From NCBI GenBank assembly GCA_019739295.1, contig JAHHDV010000002.1, positions 1 through 40,469 on the forward strand: a DNA stretch of 40,469 nt, written 5' to 3'. The first letter of the stretch is position 1, and each line of letters opens with the position of its first letter. Made by a program: the position numbers and the translations under genes. Positions 1 to 7,959 of the stretch are shown in pieces. The stretch is from Taibaiella sp. Its GTDB lineage: Bacteria; Bacteroidota; Bacteroidia; Chitinophagales; Chitinophagaceae. A model generated the notes under the pieces. It worked only from the letters and a program-made list of their open reading frames with translations. It did not search any database and was not told where the DNA came from.

Positions 1-33
1 AGAACTACTTTCTTCTTCTGGAGAAGATATCTT

Positions 34-339
34 TTATGCTTTGATTTCCACTTCTACCCCGCTAGGCAGATCCAATTTGGACAACGCATCTACAGTACGG
101 GAAGAATTGGTATAAATGTCCAGCATTCTATTATGTGTAGCTAACTGAAACTGCTCACGAGCTTTCTTGTTAACGTGAGGAGAACGCAATACGGTAAAGA
201 TTTTTTTCTGAGTAGGCAAAGGGATTGGACCTGACACTACTGCTCCTGTATTACGAACTGTTTTTACAATCTTCTCAGCAGACTTATCCACCAGGTTGTG
301 ATCGTAAGATTTTAGCTTAATTCTAATGCGCTGTGACAT
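34..339 (-). CDS. rpsJ: 30S ribosomal protein S10
   Basis: Small-subunit ribosomal protein S10, part of the 30S head and, in other bacteria, the NusE partner of NusB in antitermination. The 101-residue product has the usual full length: it opens [20 protein letters not shown], has the conserved central [11 protein letters not shown], and ends in GVEVEIKA. It reads leftward toward the window edge, where the rest of the S10 ribosomal operon (rplC onward) would be expected but cannot be seen. Upstream there is no fusA or rpsG, so here the S10 gene is probably the first gene of its operon with its own promoter at 374-404. The ATG start is unambiguous. Very sure of identity. Confidence 0.98.
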   Translation of the reverse strand: MSQRIRIKLKSYDHNLVDKSAEKIVKTVRNTGAVVSGPIPLPTQKKIFTVLRSPHVNKKAREQFQLATHNRMLDIYTNSSRTVDALSKLDLPSGVEVEIKA

Positions 340-373
340 ATCAAAAAAACTTCCTTTTTTTTAAATTGGACTG

Positions 374-404
374 CAAAGGTATAATTATTTTTTACTGTAC
401 CAAA
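374..404 (-). promoter_or_regulatory. Bacteroidota-type promoter of rpsJ
   Basis: On the minus strand TTTG (401-404) and TATACC-TTTG, whose TAnnTTTG box is 374-381, are separated by exactly 19 bases. This matches the published Bacteroides vegetative promoter consensus TTTG-N19-TAnnTTTG. It lies about 35 bases upstream of the rpsJ start. Transcription start not shown by the sequence. Confidence 0.8.
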
Positions 405-480
405 TTTATTTCTTAAATTTTTAAAAAAATATGCAGAAAATAATATTGCTCCGTGCTTATTGGCTGAAGATTGGCTGATC

Positions 481-655
481 TTAAAGGATAATATACATTA
501 ATTTCAGATCAGGATTCCTCATCTGTACCATACATATTTCATTTAAAAGATAAGCACTGTACATAGTCAAATCAGCATTCCGATACGGTATTCCGATAAT
601 ATACGCGGGATGGTAATCCCCTGAATTAAGCTCTCCAGAAAGATACGCTGCTCAT
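481..655 (-). other. possible hidden small gene (57 codons after one-base correction)
   Basis: I do not recognise this. On the minus strand an ATG at 653-655 opens MSSVS, then the frame must slip by one base at a TTT near 639 to continue as GELNSGDYHPAYIIGIPYRN and onward to a stop at 481-483, giving about 57 residues. The composition looks protein-like, and the required correction (one base too many) is the same kind seen in many genes of this window. It may equally be the decayed tail of a lost gene, or chance. Nothing around it suggests a role. Confidence 0.22.
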
Positions 656-705
656 AAACTATTTTTTATATTTTTATAATTATAATACTATTGCGTTGTC
701 TTTGA

Positions 706-1108
706 ATGAACAAAAGTCAGGGATTAGCGAAGATCAACCCTGCCCGATACCTGCACATTTAAATACATTATCATATTCCCTGCGGTTTCTGCAGCTCTAT
801 ATGCCACCACATTGTTCTACTCTGCAGGCTGGCTGAGCTTTATATCTATGATACCTTGTTGTACAGCATTATGGAATCCCGTACCTACAGGAACGCTCTG
901 AAGACAGGTACGGTTTATGGATTAGTTTTGGGCATCATCCTATTGTACTGGATCCAGGGTACTATTTACTGGTTTTTAGGAGGAATGATGCCTATAGCCT
1001 CTGCTCTTCTTTTTGGCAGGAATGATCAAATTTGCCATCTTTTTTGCGGTTGTCGCGGCAGTGGTCCGGTTCATACGCCTATTTAAATCAGGCTCCGATA
1101 TGGTTTAA
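706..1108 (+). pseudogene. truncated, frameshifted Lnt-like N-terminal membrane domain
   Basis: Reading from ATG 706 (MNKSQGLAKINPARYL) and allowing three one-base slips (near 756-762, near 851-856, and at the T5/G2 run 1010-1016) gives about 133 hydrophobic residues. The stretch SAGWLSFISMIPLLYSI, then a basic loop, then GLVLGIILLYWIQG and a further two membrane segments, matches the order of the N-terminal membrane helices of apolipoprotein N-acyltransferase (Lnt). The C-terminal nitrilase-type catalytic domain is absent: the frame ends in FKSGSDMV, a stop at 1106-1108, and the glmS terminator follows within 40 bases. So this is most likely a remnant and not a working acyltransferase. The unbroken piece visible without correction starts at ATG 871. 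Family assignment is by pattern and moderate. Confidence 0.45.
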
Positions 1109-1144
1109 AACTTAAGGAATTGCTTCCTGCTGGACTGTTCAATA

Positions 1145-1179
1145 AAAAGATATGGGGTTCCTTTTCAAGAACCCCATAT
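1145..1179 (-). terminator. terminator of the glmS operon
   Basis: Perfect 11-base inverted repeat, 1150-1160 against 1169-1179 (arms ATATGGGGTTC and its complement), 8-base loop, and a T-rich run on the minus strand at 1145-1149. It lies 22 bases after the glmS stop codon. Confidence 0.85.
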
Positions 1180-1200
1180 TCCATTTCATTTTTTCAAGCC

Positions 1201-3048
1201 CTACTCTACTGTAACGGATTTAGCCAAATTACGGGGTTGATCTACATTAGCTCCCCGCAATACTGCAATATGATAGGAAAGCAGCTGTAACGGGATATTT
1301 GTAAGAATCGGTGACAGGATCTCCTCTGTTTTCGGGATCTCGATAGAATAGTCCGAAAGTTCTTTAATCACTTCATCCCCCTCATTGATGACAGAAATGA
1401 TTTTACCTTTTCGCGCTTTCACTTCCTGAATATTCGAAACGATCTTCTCGTGTGCGCTTGTATTGGTAGCCAGGAATACGACGGGCATCTGCTCATCTAT
1501 TAAAGCTATAGGTCCATGCTTCATCTCTGCCGCAGGATAGCCTTCAGCATGAATATAAGATATTTCTTTCAGCTTCAAAGCTCCTTCCAGTGCAACAGGA
1601 TAGTTATACCCTCTTCCCAAATACAGGAAGTTAGGCACATCATAGAACTTCTCTGCTATTTCTTTTACTTTTTGATCCAATTTGAGCGTTTCTTCCATCT
1701 TGGCAGGAAGCGATTCGATCTCAAATAAAATCCTTCTCAACTCAGATACGGAAATAGTTCCTTTATGCTGTGCTATTTGCAAGGCAATCAGGGTCAGGAT
1801 AATGACCTGATTGGTAAATGCCTTGGTAGATGCCACACCGATCTCCGGGCCGGCATGTGTATAGGACCCTGCATGCGAAAAACGGGCAATAGAAGAACCG
1901 ATCACATTACAGATACCATACAACAGGGAGTGCCTGTTTTTCGCGAGCTCCATAGCCGCCAGCGTATCTGCGGTCTCCCCGGATTGGGAGATGGCAATTA
2001 CTACATCATTCTCATTAATAATAGGATTACGGTATCTGAATTCAGATGCATACTCGACCTCTACCGGCACCCGGGCAAGGTCTTCGATCAGGTATTCTGC
2101 TAATAACCCGGAATGATAAGAAGTACCACAAGCTGTGATGATAAAACGTTTTGCGTTGTTTATTTTATTGATATAGTCCGATATACCTCCCATCTTGATC
2201 CATCCTTCCTGTGCATTCATTCTACCCCTGATGGCATCTTTGAATACTTTGGCTTGCTCATTGATCTCCTTAAGCATAAAATGTTCATACCCGCCCTTCT
2301 CAATCTCTTCCAGGTCAAGCTGTAATTCATGGATGAAAGGTGTTACTTCATCATTGGCCAGATTTTTAATCCTTATGGGCTGATCACGCTGCAGGACCAC
2401 ATATTCCTGATCATCAAGATAAACTACATTCTTTGTAAATTCAACTATTGGTGATGCATCAGAAGCAATGTAAAATTCCCTTTTTCCGATACCTACTACC
2501 ATAGGACTGCCTTTCCGGGCAGCAACTATGGTATCCGGGTTTTCCTTATCCAATACCACTATCGCATATGCACCTACCACCTCCAGCAAGGCTAAGCGAA
2601 CAGCATCCTCAATCGATACATTCTCTTTGATCAAGATCAATTCGATGAGGTTACACAAAACCTCCGTATCGGTATCTGATTGAAAATTGTAGTTATACTT
2701 ATTTTTTAATTGTTCCTTAATGGAAGAATAATTCTCGATAATTCCATTATGAACGATCACCAGCCTGCCTGATTGTGACATATGCGGATGTGCATTGATA
2801 TCATTGGGCACACCATGAGTTGCCCACCTGGTATGACCTATCCCGACTGTGCCGCTTACATCTTTATCCAATACATAATCCTCTAATTCCGTCACTTTAC
2901 CGGCTTTCTTATAGAAATTCAATTCATTGTTTTTGTTGATAAGGGCCACACCTGCACTATCATAGCCTCTGTACTCTAATCTTTTTAATCCTTTGATCAG
3001 GACGGGGTAAGCTTGTTTGCTCCCGATATATCCTACGATTCCGCACAT
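1201..3048 (-). CDS. glmS: glutamine--fructose-6-phosphate aminotransferase (isomerizing)
   Basis: Makes glucosamine-6-phosphate from fructose-6-phosphate and glutamine, the first committed step to UDP-GlcNAc for peptidoglycan and LPS. The 615-residue product has the full family length. The N-terminal glutaminase domain begins MCGIVGYIG, with Cys2 as nucleophile after Met removal, plus GIGHTRWATHG and HNGIIENY. Two SIS sugar-binding domains follow, with SQSGETADT and STKAFTNQ, and the C-terminal tail PRNLAKSVTVE is the usual one. It is the last gene of a three-gene leftward operon, 11 bases after the DUF4270 gene, and ends at a strong terminator. No glmS ribozyme-like leader is possible in this tight spacing. 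Confidence 0.98.
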   Translation of the reverse strand: MCGIVGYIGSKQAYPVLIKGLKRLEYRGYDSAGVALINKNNELNFYKKAGKVTELEDYVLDKDVSGTVGIGHTRWATHGVPNDINAHPHMSQSGRLVIVHNGIIENYSSIKEQLKNKYNYNFQSDTDTEVLCNLIELILIKENVSIEDAVRLALLEVVGAYAIVVLDKENPDTIVAARKGSPMVVGIGKREFYIASDASPIVEFTKNVVYLDDQEYVVLQRDQPIRIKNLANDEVTPFIHELQLDLEEIEKGGYEHFMLKEINEQAKVFKDAIRGRMNAQEGWIKMGGISDYINKINNAKRFIITACGTSYHSGLLAEYLIEDLARVPVEVEYASEFRYRNPIINENDVVIAISQSGETADTLAAMELAKNRHSLLYGICNVIGSSIARFSHAGSYTHAGPEIGVASTKAFTNQVIILTLIALQIAQHKGTISVSELRRILFEIESLPAKMEETLKLDQKVKEIAEKFYDVPNFLYLGRGYNYPVALEGALKLKEISYIHAEGYPAAEMKHGPIALIDEQMPVVFLATNTSAHEKIVSNIQEVKARKGKIISVINEGDEVIKELSDYSIEIPKTEEILSPILTNIPLQLLSYHIAVLRGANVDQPRNLAKSVTVE

Positions 3049-3059
3049 ATATTTTATAA

Positions 3060-4499
3060 TTAGGGTTTTGTATAAATTATATTTATTTTGGCTTTAGCAT
3101 TTCCGCCCAGTTCAAATCCCCGAGCAATCAATCTGTATGCACCAGGTAGCTGATAATACGGATAGAGCCTCAAAGTTAGCTGATTCTTACCTTCCAAAAT
3201 AGCCTTCTGTACCTCTCTGGGGAAATTTAATACATAAGTATCGTATTCTTCATTATCGATCAGCTTATCTATTGGAAATCCTCCTACAAATTCTTTGGCC
3301 TGATTGGCTTGTAATAGCTGATAAGAGGCATCTCCGGCAGCTACAATCTGGTAATCAGCCAAAGTAACAGATGACCCATCACTATTTACCACACTCATTA
3401 TCAACAAATTAGGATGTGAAAAAACCTTACTGAATGCTTCTTTTTTCACATTCAGCTCCAGCCTTGCCAGGTGGACCATAGATTGAGCCGGAATCTGGTC
3501 TAAATGACTCAGCACGATATCAGTCTGAAATCCGGGGCCACCGGTTACCAGTAATGAATCCATTTCCACACCTGTGGAGGCATAGGGAGCCGCAGGAAAA
3601 CCGGTATATTCTTTATCAATATGATTAAAGAATGCAGAATACTTGGTATTATAGGGAAAACTAACCATCCCTTGCGAACTTCCGCTACTTTCCAGACTAA
3701 AATACAACTCCAACCTTGCATCATCCAGGAATCCGGAAACACCTCCGGACAGGATGAAGTAATACAAAGCTTTGGCATATTCAGGACCTGAACTCCAATC
3801 CGGCTGAACAAATACACCATTGAAAAAATTCAGGAAACTTGCATTGTTGTGCAAATCAGCATCCGTCATACCGGCAAATTTGGCCAATGTGGCGGCATCC
3901 AATTTGATCCTTAATTGATTCGTCAGTGTATCTGAACCGGGATAGATCACACTATCCGTAGCCCAGTCCTTGGCATCTCCTGCATAAGATCCGATTGGAG
4001 CACCACTTACCGGCAAGGTCGAAAAAGCGTAATACTTTCTGGAAGAAGTATCCACTCTGAATTCCGCGTCTTCAATCTCATATACATTGGCTGCAAATTT
4101 CCCTGTCGTATCACCATAAAAGTACTTAGAATATGGTAATACCAAAACTACGGAATCAAATGAACTGATACTATCCGGTAAAGCATAGCCTGACTCCGGA
4201 ACTGTAAATTGAAGATAAAGCCCGGTAGATATATTCCCAAAAAAGGGATCGTTGTTCAAAATACCGATTACCCCTACAGGAACAGTAGGATCACTGGTCC
4301 ACAAAGAATCCAGCATTCTCACCTTGGTTTGCGCATCAAGATCCACATCCGTCATTTCAAATGTGTTGATATTATCCACACCGGGGACCAGGTCAGTCGC
4401 ACCAGGATTTTTTTCTCTACAGGAATAAAAATTAATTAATGCAAAAAAGCCAAAGCACAAGGCAAAGGCTTTCTTTATCGGAACAAGTTTACTTTTCAA
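3060..4499 (-). CDS. DUF4270 family lipoprotein
   Basis: Predicted outer-surface or periplasmic lipoprotein of 479 residues, function unknown. A charged N-terminus and hydrophobic stretch (FALCFGFFALINFYS) lead to the lipobox cysteine at residue 27, followed by REKNPGATDL. The body is rich in beta-strand-like, Ser/Thr/Asp-rich sequence and contains the FDSVVLVLPY-type segment typical of DUF4270 proteins of Bacteroidota. It sits between the glycogen-synthase-like gene (34 bases upstream) and glmS (11 bases downstream), an arrangement I recall as common in this phylum. Linkage to glmS suggests an envelope or polysaccharide role, but that is inference. Family call is by context and overall look, fairly sure. 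Confidence 0.8.
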   Translation of the reverse strand: MKSKLVPIKKAFALCFGFFALINFYSCREKNPGATDLVPGVDNINTFEMTDVDLDAQTKVRMLDSLWTSDPTVPVGVIGILNNDPFFGNISTGLYLQFTVPESGYALPDSISSFDSVVLVLPYSKYFYGDTTGKFAANVYEIEDAEFRVDTSSRKYYAFSTLPVSGAPIGSYAGDAKDWATDSVIYPGSDTLTNQLRIKLDAATLAKFAGMTDADLHNNASFLNFFNGVFVQPDWSSGPEYAKALYYFILSGGVSGFLDDARLELYFSLESSGSSQGMVSFPYNTKYSAFFNHIDKEYTGFPAAPYASTGVEMDSLLVTGGPGFQTDIVLSHLDQIPAQSMVHLARLELNVKKEAFSKVFSHPNLLIMSVVNSDGSSVTLADYQIVAAGDASYQLLQANQAKEFVGGFPIDKLIDNEEYDTYVLNFPREVQKAILEGKNQLTLRLYPYYQLPGAYRLIARGFELGGNAKAKINIIYTKP

Positions 4500-4533
4500 T
4501 TGAAGTCTATAATTTATTTTTACTTAAAATCAC

Positions 4534-5364
4534 TTATTGGGGTACTTCTTCTAACAATGAATCGTAAACTCCAATTAAGGATTCTATGTCTTCATTCCAG
4601 TCCACTGAATAAGGTACTACTTTCTCATCAATTCCGGGTTTGAAATTCTTCTTTACTTCCCCGTTAAGCTTTTCATCTCCAAATATTACAATATCAGAGT
4701 AAGAACAAGCCCCCAGATTCAACGCAATATTATTGGCTTTATTATAAACTTTCAAGTTTTCTTCCTGAATACTGGAACTATTTAAAATTTTACTAACAAA
4801 ATCTTTACCTAAATCGCCGTTGAACTGATTACTTTGTGCGGTATATAAGACTTTACTATGCGTAAATACGGGCTCTTTCTGATAACTCGTTTTCAAAAAT
4901 GCAGGAATCAGGGAAGTCATCCAGCCGTGACAGTGTATGATATCAGGAGGCCAGCCGAATTTTTTCACGATTTCTAATGCACTTTTCGTAAAGAATAACA
5001 GCCTTTCAGGATTGTCCTGGAAGAATTGCTGATTTTCGTCCTCGAATACCATTTTGCGCCTGAAGAAGTCTTCGTTATCCATAAAGTAGACCTGAAGACG
5101 GGCATTGGGGAGTGAAGCTACTTTAATCAATAAGGGATAGTCTTCTTTATCTATGGAAATGTTGATTCCTGACAGCCTCACCACTTCATGAAGTTTATGC
5201 CTTCTTTCATTGATCACGCCAAAGCGGGGCATAATAATACGGACTTCATAGCCCTTTTCAAATGATTTAACTGCAAGTTGGTTTAGGATTTTGGAGAAAT
5301 CTGTGATTTCAAGATAAGGTGATAATTCATTAGCTATAATCAGAACCCTCTTTTTTGTCTGCAT
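4534..5364 (-). CDS. glycogen/starch synthase-like protein, GT5 catalytic domain only
   Basis: Resembles the N-terminal GT5 domain of ADP-glucose glycogen synthase. The 276-residue protein opens with RVLIIANELSPYLEI and has DIIHCHGWMTSLIPAFLKT, the substrate-side motif of the family. Full GlgA is about 480 residues; the second Rossmann domain with the nucleotide-sugar-binding motifs is missing. The gene ends cleanly at its own stop and is followed by an intact operon partner, so the short form looks genuine and not a truncation artefact. Bacteroidota commonly carry such short forms next to panC and DUF4270. Whether it still transfers glucose is doubtful. First gene of the operon leading to glmS and divergent from panC. 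Confidence 0.85.
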   Translation of the reverse strand: MQTKKRVLIIANELSPYLEITDFSKILNQLAVKSFEKGYEVRIIMPRFGVINERRHKLHEVVRLSGINISIDKEDYPLLIKVASLPNARLQVYFMDNEDFFRRKMVFEDENQQFFQDNPERLLFFTKSALEIVKKFGWPPDIIHCHGWMTSLIPAFLKTSYQKEPVFTHSKVLYTAQSNQFNGDLGKDFVSKILNSSSIQEENLKVYNKANNIALNLGACSYSDIVIFGDEKLNGEVKKNFKPGIDEKVVPYSVDWNEDIESLIGVYDSLLEEVPQ

Positions 5365-5429
5365 CTAATTCTAAATTTAAATTAAGCTCAAAAATGTTAA
5401 AATCCAGAAATTTTTCTTGAATTCATTGG

Positions 5430-5437
5430 CAAAGATA
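5430..5437 (-). promoter_or_regulatory. candidate -7 box for the glycogen-synthase-like/DUF4270/glmS operon
   Basis: TATCTTTG on the minus strand matches TAnnTTTG, 66 bases upstream of the start codon. No good TTTG at the expected -33 distance, so this is a half-match only. Confidence 0.45.
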
Positions 5438-5486
5438 CAACTTTTTTTGCAATATTTGCCGGTTTACTTCCTATACAGGGCAAAAT

Positions 5487-6320
5487 ATGATCATTTTTAC
5501 AAAGTCCATACAATTATCCCGATATCTCAGGCCCCTTGATCAACCTGTATTCTTTGTACCCACAATGGGAGCTTTGCATCAGGGGCATATATCATTGTTA
5601 AAACAGGGAACTCCAAATGACCATATCACGGTCTGCAGCATTTTTGTGAATCCTACTCAGTTCAATAACCCTGATGACCTGCTGAAATACCCCAGAACCG
5701 TAGAGCAGGATATCCGGCTTCTGGAAGAAAATGGATGCCATATCCTGTACCTGCCTTCTGAAGCTGACATTTACCCTAATGGTTCAGAATCAGTCAGGCA
5801 GTATGCACTTGGAGAAGCTGCTCTGGTTCTGGAGGGGAAATTCCGATCCGGACATTTCCAGGGAGTAGCCCAGGTAGTGGACCGATTACTGGAAATCGTA
5901 CAACCGGATGCTGTGATCCTCGGGCAGAAAGACCTGCAGCAGGTGACGGTTATCTCCAATATGGCAAGACAATATCATCCGCAGGTCCGGGTGATCACTG
6001 CTCCTACTGTAAGGGATGCTGATGGATTGGCCCTCAGCTCCAGGAACAAAAGACTCAATGCAGCGCAAAGAGCTGCCGCACCGGTCATCTACCAGACCCT
6101 TGTCAGCATACAGGCCAAGCTGGGATCTGCCCCATTTGACATCATCAGGAAGGAATCCGTGGATATGCTCGAACGCAAGGGCCTGCAGGTCGAGTACATC
6201 TCCTTGATAGACAGGGAGAACTGGCAGGAGCTGGAAGAAAACAACCCCAATAAAAAAATGGCAATAGTCATTGCTGCATATATGGGTGAGGTGAGATTAA
6301 TTGATAATTTATTATTGTAA
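5487..6320 (+). CDS. panC: pantoate--beta-alanine ligase (pantothenate synthetase)
   Basis: ATP-dependent condensation of pantoate with beta-alanine to pantothenate, the last step of vitamin B5 synthesis toward CoA. The 277 residues match family length. Visible motifs are PTMGALHQGH with the HxGH nucleotidyl-transferase signature at residues 31-34, FVNPTQFNN, the pantoate/ATP site around VILGQKDLQQ, and LSSRNKRL as the KMSKS-like loop. ATG at 5487 follows the divergent 120-base gap shared with the glycogen-synthase-like gene. panD and panB are not adjacent. It is followed after 69 bases by rpsP, which has its own promoter, so panC may be monocistronic. Confidence 0.97.
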   Translation: MIIFTKSIQLSRYLRPLDQPVFFVPTMGALHQGHISLLKQGTPNDHITVCSIFVNPTQFNNPDDLLKYPRTVEQDIRLLEENGCHILYLPSEADIYPNGSESVRQYALGEAALVLEGKFRSGHFQGVAQVVDRLLEIVQPDAVILGQKDLQQVTVISNMARQYHPQVRVITAPTVRDADGLALSSRNKRLNAAQRAAAPVIYQTLVSIQAKLGSAPFDIIRKESVDMLERKGLQVEYISLIDRENWQELEENNPNKKMAIVIAAYMGEVRLIDNLLL

Positions 6321-6345
6321 AATCAAAATAATACCCTTAACTTTG
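6315..6345 (+). promoter_or_regulatory. candidate promoter of rpsP
   Basis: TAACTTTG (6338-6345) is a perfect TAnnTTTG box 45 bases before the rpsP ATG. A partial -33 element (ATTG/TTGT around 6314-6318) lies about 19-20 bases upstream, overlapping the end of panC. Confidence 0.6.
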
Positions 6346-6389
6346 CACTCCCAATATTTATTATTCAACCAAATAATTTCTATTATTTT

Positions 6390-6938
6390 ATGGCAGTAAA
6401 AATTCGCTTACAAAGACACGGCGGTAAAAAGCGCCCGTTTTATTACATCGTAGTAGCTAACAGTACGGCACGCCGCGATGGTAAATTTATCGAAAAGCTA
6501 GGAACCTACAATCCGCTTACCGTCCCTGCAACCGTTCGTTTGGACAGAGATAAGGCTTTGGATTGGTTAAACAAAGGTGCTCAACCTACGAATACTGTAC
6601 GCAGGATCTTATCCTTTAAAGGCGTTTTATATTTAAAACACCTGATGAGAGGCGTTTCTTTAGGCCTGTTCAATGAAACTGAGGCTAAAGAAAAATTCGA
6701 AAAATGGAATGCAGAGCATGAAGTGCTGGTAGCTAAAAGAGAAGAATCTCACAGACTCCACAAACAAGAAAAACGTAAAGCCTCTGATGAAGCTTCTGTT
6801 AAATTGGTCCAGGAGAAAGCTGCTGCCAAGAAAGCGTCATCTGAAGCAGCCAGTGCTGAAGAAGCACCAGCTGAAGAAGTGGCTCCGGAGACTAATGAGA
6901 ATACAGAAACAAGTGCAGAAGCTGCTTCTGAAGAATAA
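6390..6938 (+). CDS. rpsP: 30S ribosomal protein S16 with long C-terminal extension
   Basis: Small-subunit protein S16, needed for 30S assembly. The first 80 or so residues are the conserved S16 fold: [19 protein letters not shown], then [20 protein letters not shown], then a region ending in [11 protein letters not shown]. The protein is 182 residues, about twice the usual 80-90. The extra half is highly charged and low in complexity (Lys/Glu/Ala, with repeated [12 protein letters not shown] segments), a form often seen in Bacteroidota. A terminator follows directly at 6959-7000, then rimM. The nearby ribosome-maturation gene rimM fits the common rpsP-rimM pairing. Confidence 0.97.
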   Translation: MAVKIRLQRHGGKKRPFYYIVVANSTARRDGKFIEKLGTYNPLTVPATVRLDRDKALDWLNKGAQPTNTVRRILSFKGVLYLKHLMRGVSLGLFNETEAKEKFEKWNAEHEVLVAKREESHRLHKQEKRKASDEASVKLVQEKAAAKKASSEAASAEEAPAEEVAPETNENTETSAEAASEE

Positions 6939-6958
6939 TTGCAAAAATAATTTAGTAA

Positions 6959-7000
6959 AAAAGTGGGACAATATCATTATTTGTTCCACTTTTATTTTTT
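6959..7000 (+). terminator. terminator after rpsP
   Basis: Arms AAAAGTGGGACAA region (6959-6971) and TTGTTCCACTTTT (6981-6993) pair with a single G-T wobble around an about 9-base loop, followed by TTTTTT. The A-rich left flank also lets it work in the other direction. Confidence 0.8.
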
Positions 7001-7072
7001 ATAAACTTAGTTCAGGACCAGAGGGTTATATCAACCAAGAAGGGCCTTTAACCCATCCGGTGTTTATTTAAT

Positions 7073-7591
7073 ATGGAATATAGAAAGATCGGCAGCATAT
7101 CCGGCACACATGGCCTGGATGGACAGCTCAACCTTCATATAGAAGAAATCTATTCCGGATTTTTGAAGAAGAATGCATTTTTATTTATAGAACTCCGGTC
7201 CCGTACTTATATCCCTTACCAGCTGGTAGCCGTCCGGAAAGTACATCAGGAATTCTATATTGCTTCGTTCAAGGATTTTGATAATGTAGACGACTCCAAA
7301 GCTATCACCGGTAAATCTCTTTATCTTCCTGTTTCCTTACTGGATAAGATTCAGCAGAAATTGGCGCCGGACTACCTGAGTTCTTTTTCTATCAAAGACA
7401 CGCATACCGGCTTCCAGGCTAAGATAGAGCAGGTCTTCGAATCGGCAGGGCAAATGCTGGCCATTCTGAAGCATGAAAACAAAGAGATCATTATCCCGAT
7501 CAATGAACATTTCATAGAAGATATAGATGAAAAGAAGAACATCATTTTCTTGAATATCCCGGAAGGATTGCTGGATATTTATCTGGACTGA
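7073..7591 (+). CDS. rimM: ribosome maturation factor RimM
   Basis: Assists late 30S assembly by binding S19 and helping the 16S head mature. The 172 residues fit the family. The N-terminal RimM barrel has the typical IGSISGTHGLDGQLNLH, and the C-terminal PRC-barrel ends with IIPINEHFIEDID and IPEGLLDIYLD, where the family has the conserved LLP/GLLD segment. It lies 134 bases after rpsP beyond a terminator, so it probably has separate transcription. It converges with yraN, with only two bases between the two stop codons. Confidence 0.95.
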   Translation: MEYRKIGSISGTHGLDGQLNLHIEEIYSGFLKKNAFLFIELRSRTYIPYQLVAVRKVHQEFYIASFKDFDNVDDSKAITGKSLYLPVSLLDKIQQKLAPDYLSSFSIKDTHTGFQAKIEQVFESAGQMLAILKHENKEIIIPINEHFIEDIDEKKNIIFLNIPEGLLDIYLD

Positions 7592-7593
7592 TT

Positions 7594-7947
7594 TTAATAA
7601 AATGCATCTTCGAAATGCAGAATATCTGAAATATTCCCCTCTTTTGCTATAGATACAATGTCAAATCTTACAGGGGTAAGCCGGTCAAAGGATTCGAGAT
7701 ACAGAAAAGCTGCTTCTTTAATATTTTGTCGTTTCTTCTCATTGACAAAGTCCTCGGGGTATCCGAAATGGATTTCGGATCTATACTTCACCTCTACAAA
7801 GATAATCGTGCGGTCATCCTGGCAAATGATATCAATTTCCTTATGCCCCACCCGGTAATTGACCTCGAGGATCCGGTAATTTTTTCTTTTCAAATAAATT
7901 ACCGCCAATTCTTCAGCATCTTTACCTAAATCATTATTTTTGCTCAT
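7594..7947 (-). CDS. yraN: UPF0102 (YraN) family endonuclease-like protein
   Basis: Small protein of 117 residues with a PD-(D/E)XK nuclease-like core: GKDAEELAVIYLKRKNYRIL, then GHKEIDIICQDD and IIFVEVKYR, which provide the acidic residues and ExK of the fold. Biological role remains unclear in the family; a link to DNA or RNA processing is usually inferred from the fold. It converges with rimM (two-base gap) and is divergent from the phosphosugar isomerase, with only 12 bases between the two likely ATGs, so each promoter must overlap the other gene. ATG start at 7945-7947. Confidence 0.93.
   Translation of the reverse strand: MSKNNDLGKDAEELAVIYLKRKNYRILEVNYRVGHKEIDIICQDDRTIIFVEVKYRSEIHFGYPEDFVNEKKRQNIKEAAFLYLESFDRLTPVRFDIVSIAKEGNISDILHFEDAFY
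7935..7942 (+). promoter_or_regulatory. candidate -7 box for the phosphosugar isomerase gene
   Basis: TATTTTTG matches TAnnTTTG and lies 18 bases before ATG 7960, inside the 5' end of yraN. The expected -33 position has only a TTCA half-match. Confidence 0.35.
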
Positions 7948-7959
7948 TTGACAAAAAAT

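Noticed and set aside
730..940. Minus-strand reading with AYRAAETAGNMIMYLNV opposite the Lnt-like remnant
   Set aside because: Contains an in-frame stop and is explained as the antisense of hydrophobic plus-strand sequence.
1765..2103. Plus-strand ORF of 112 codons opposite glmS
   Set aside because: Lies wholly antisense to a clear, full-length glmS; composition is that of a reversed coding strand.
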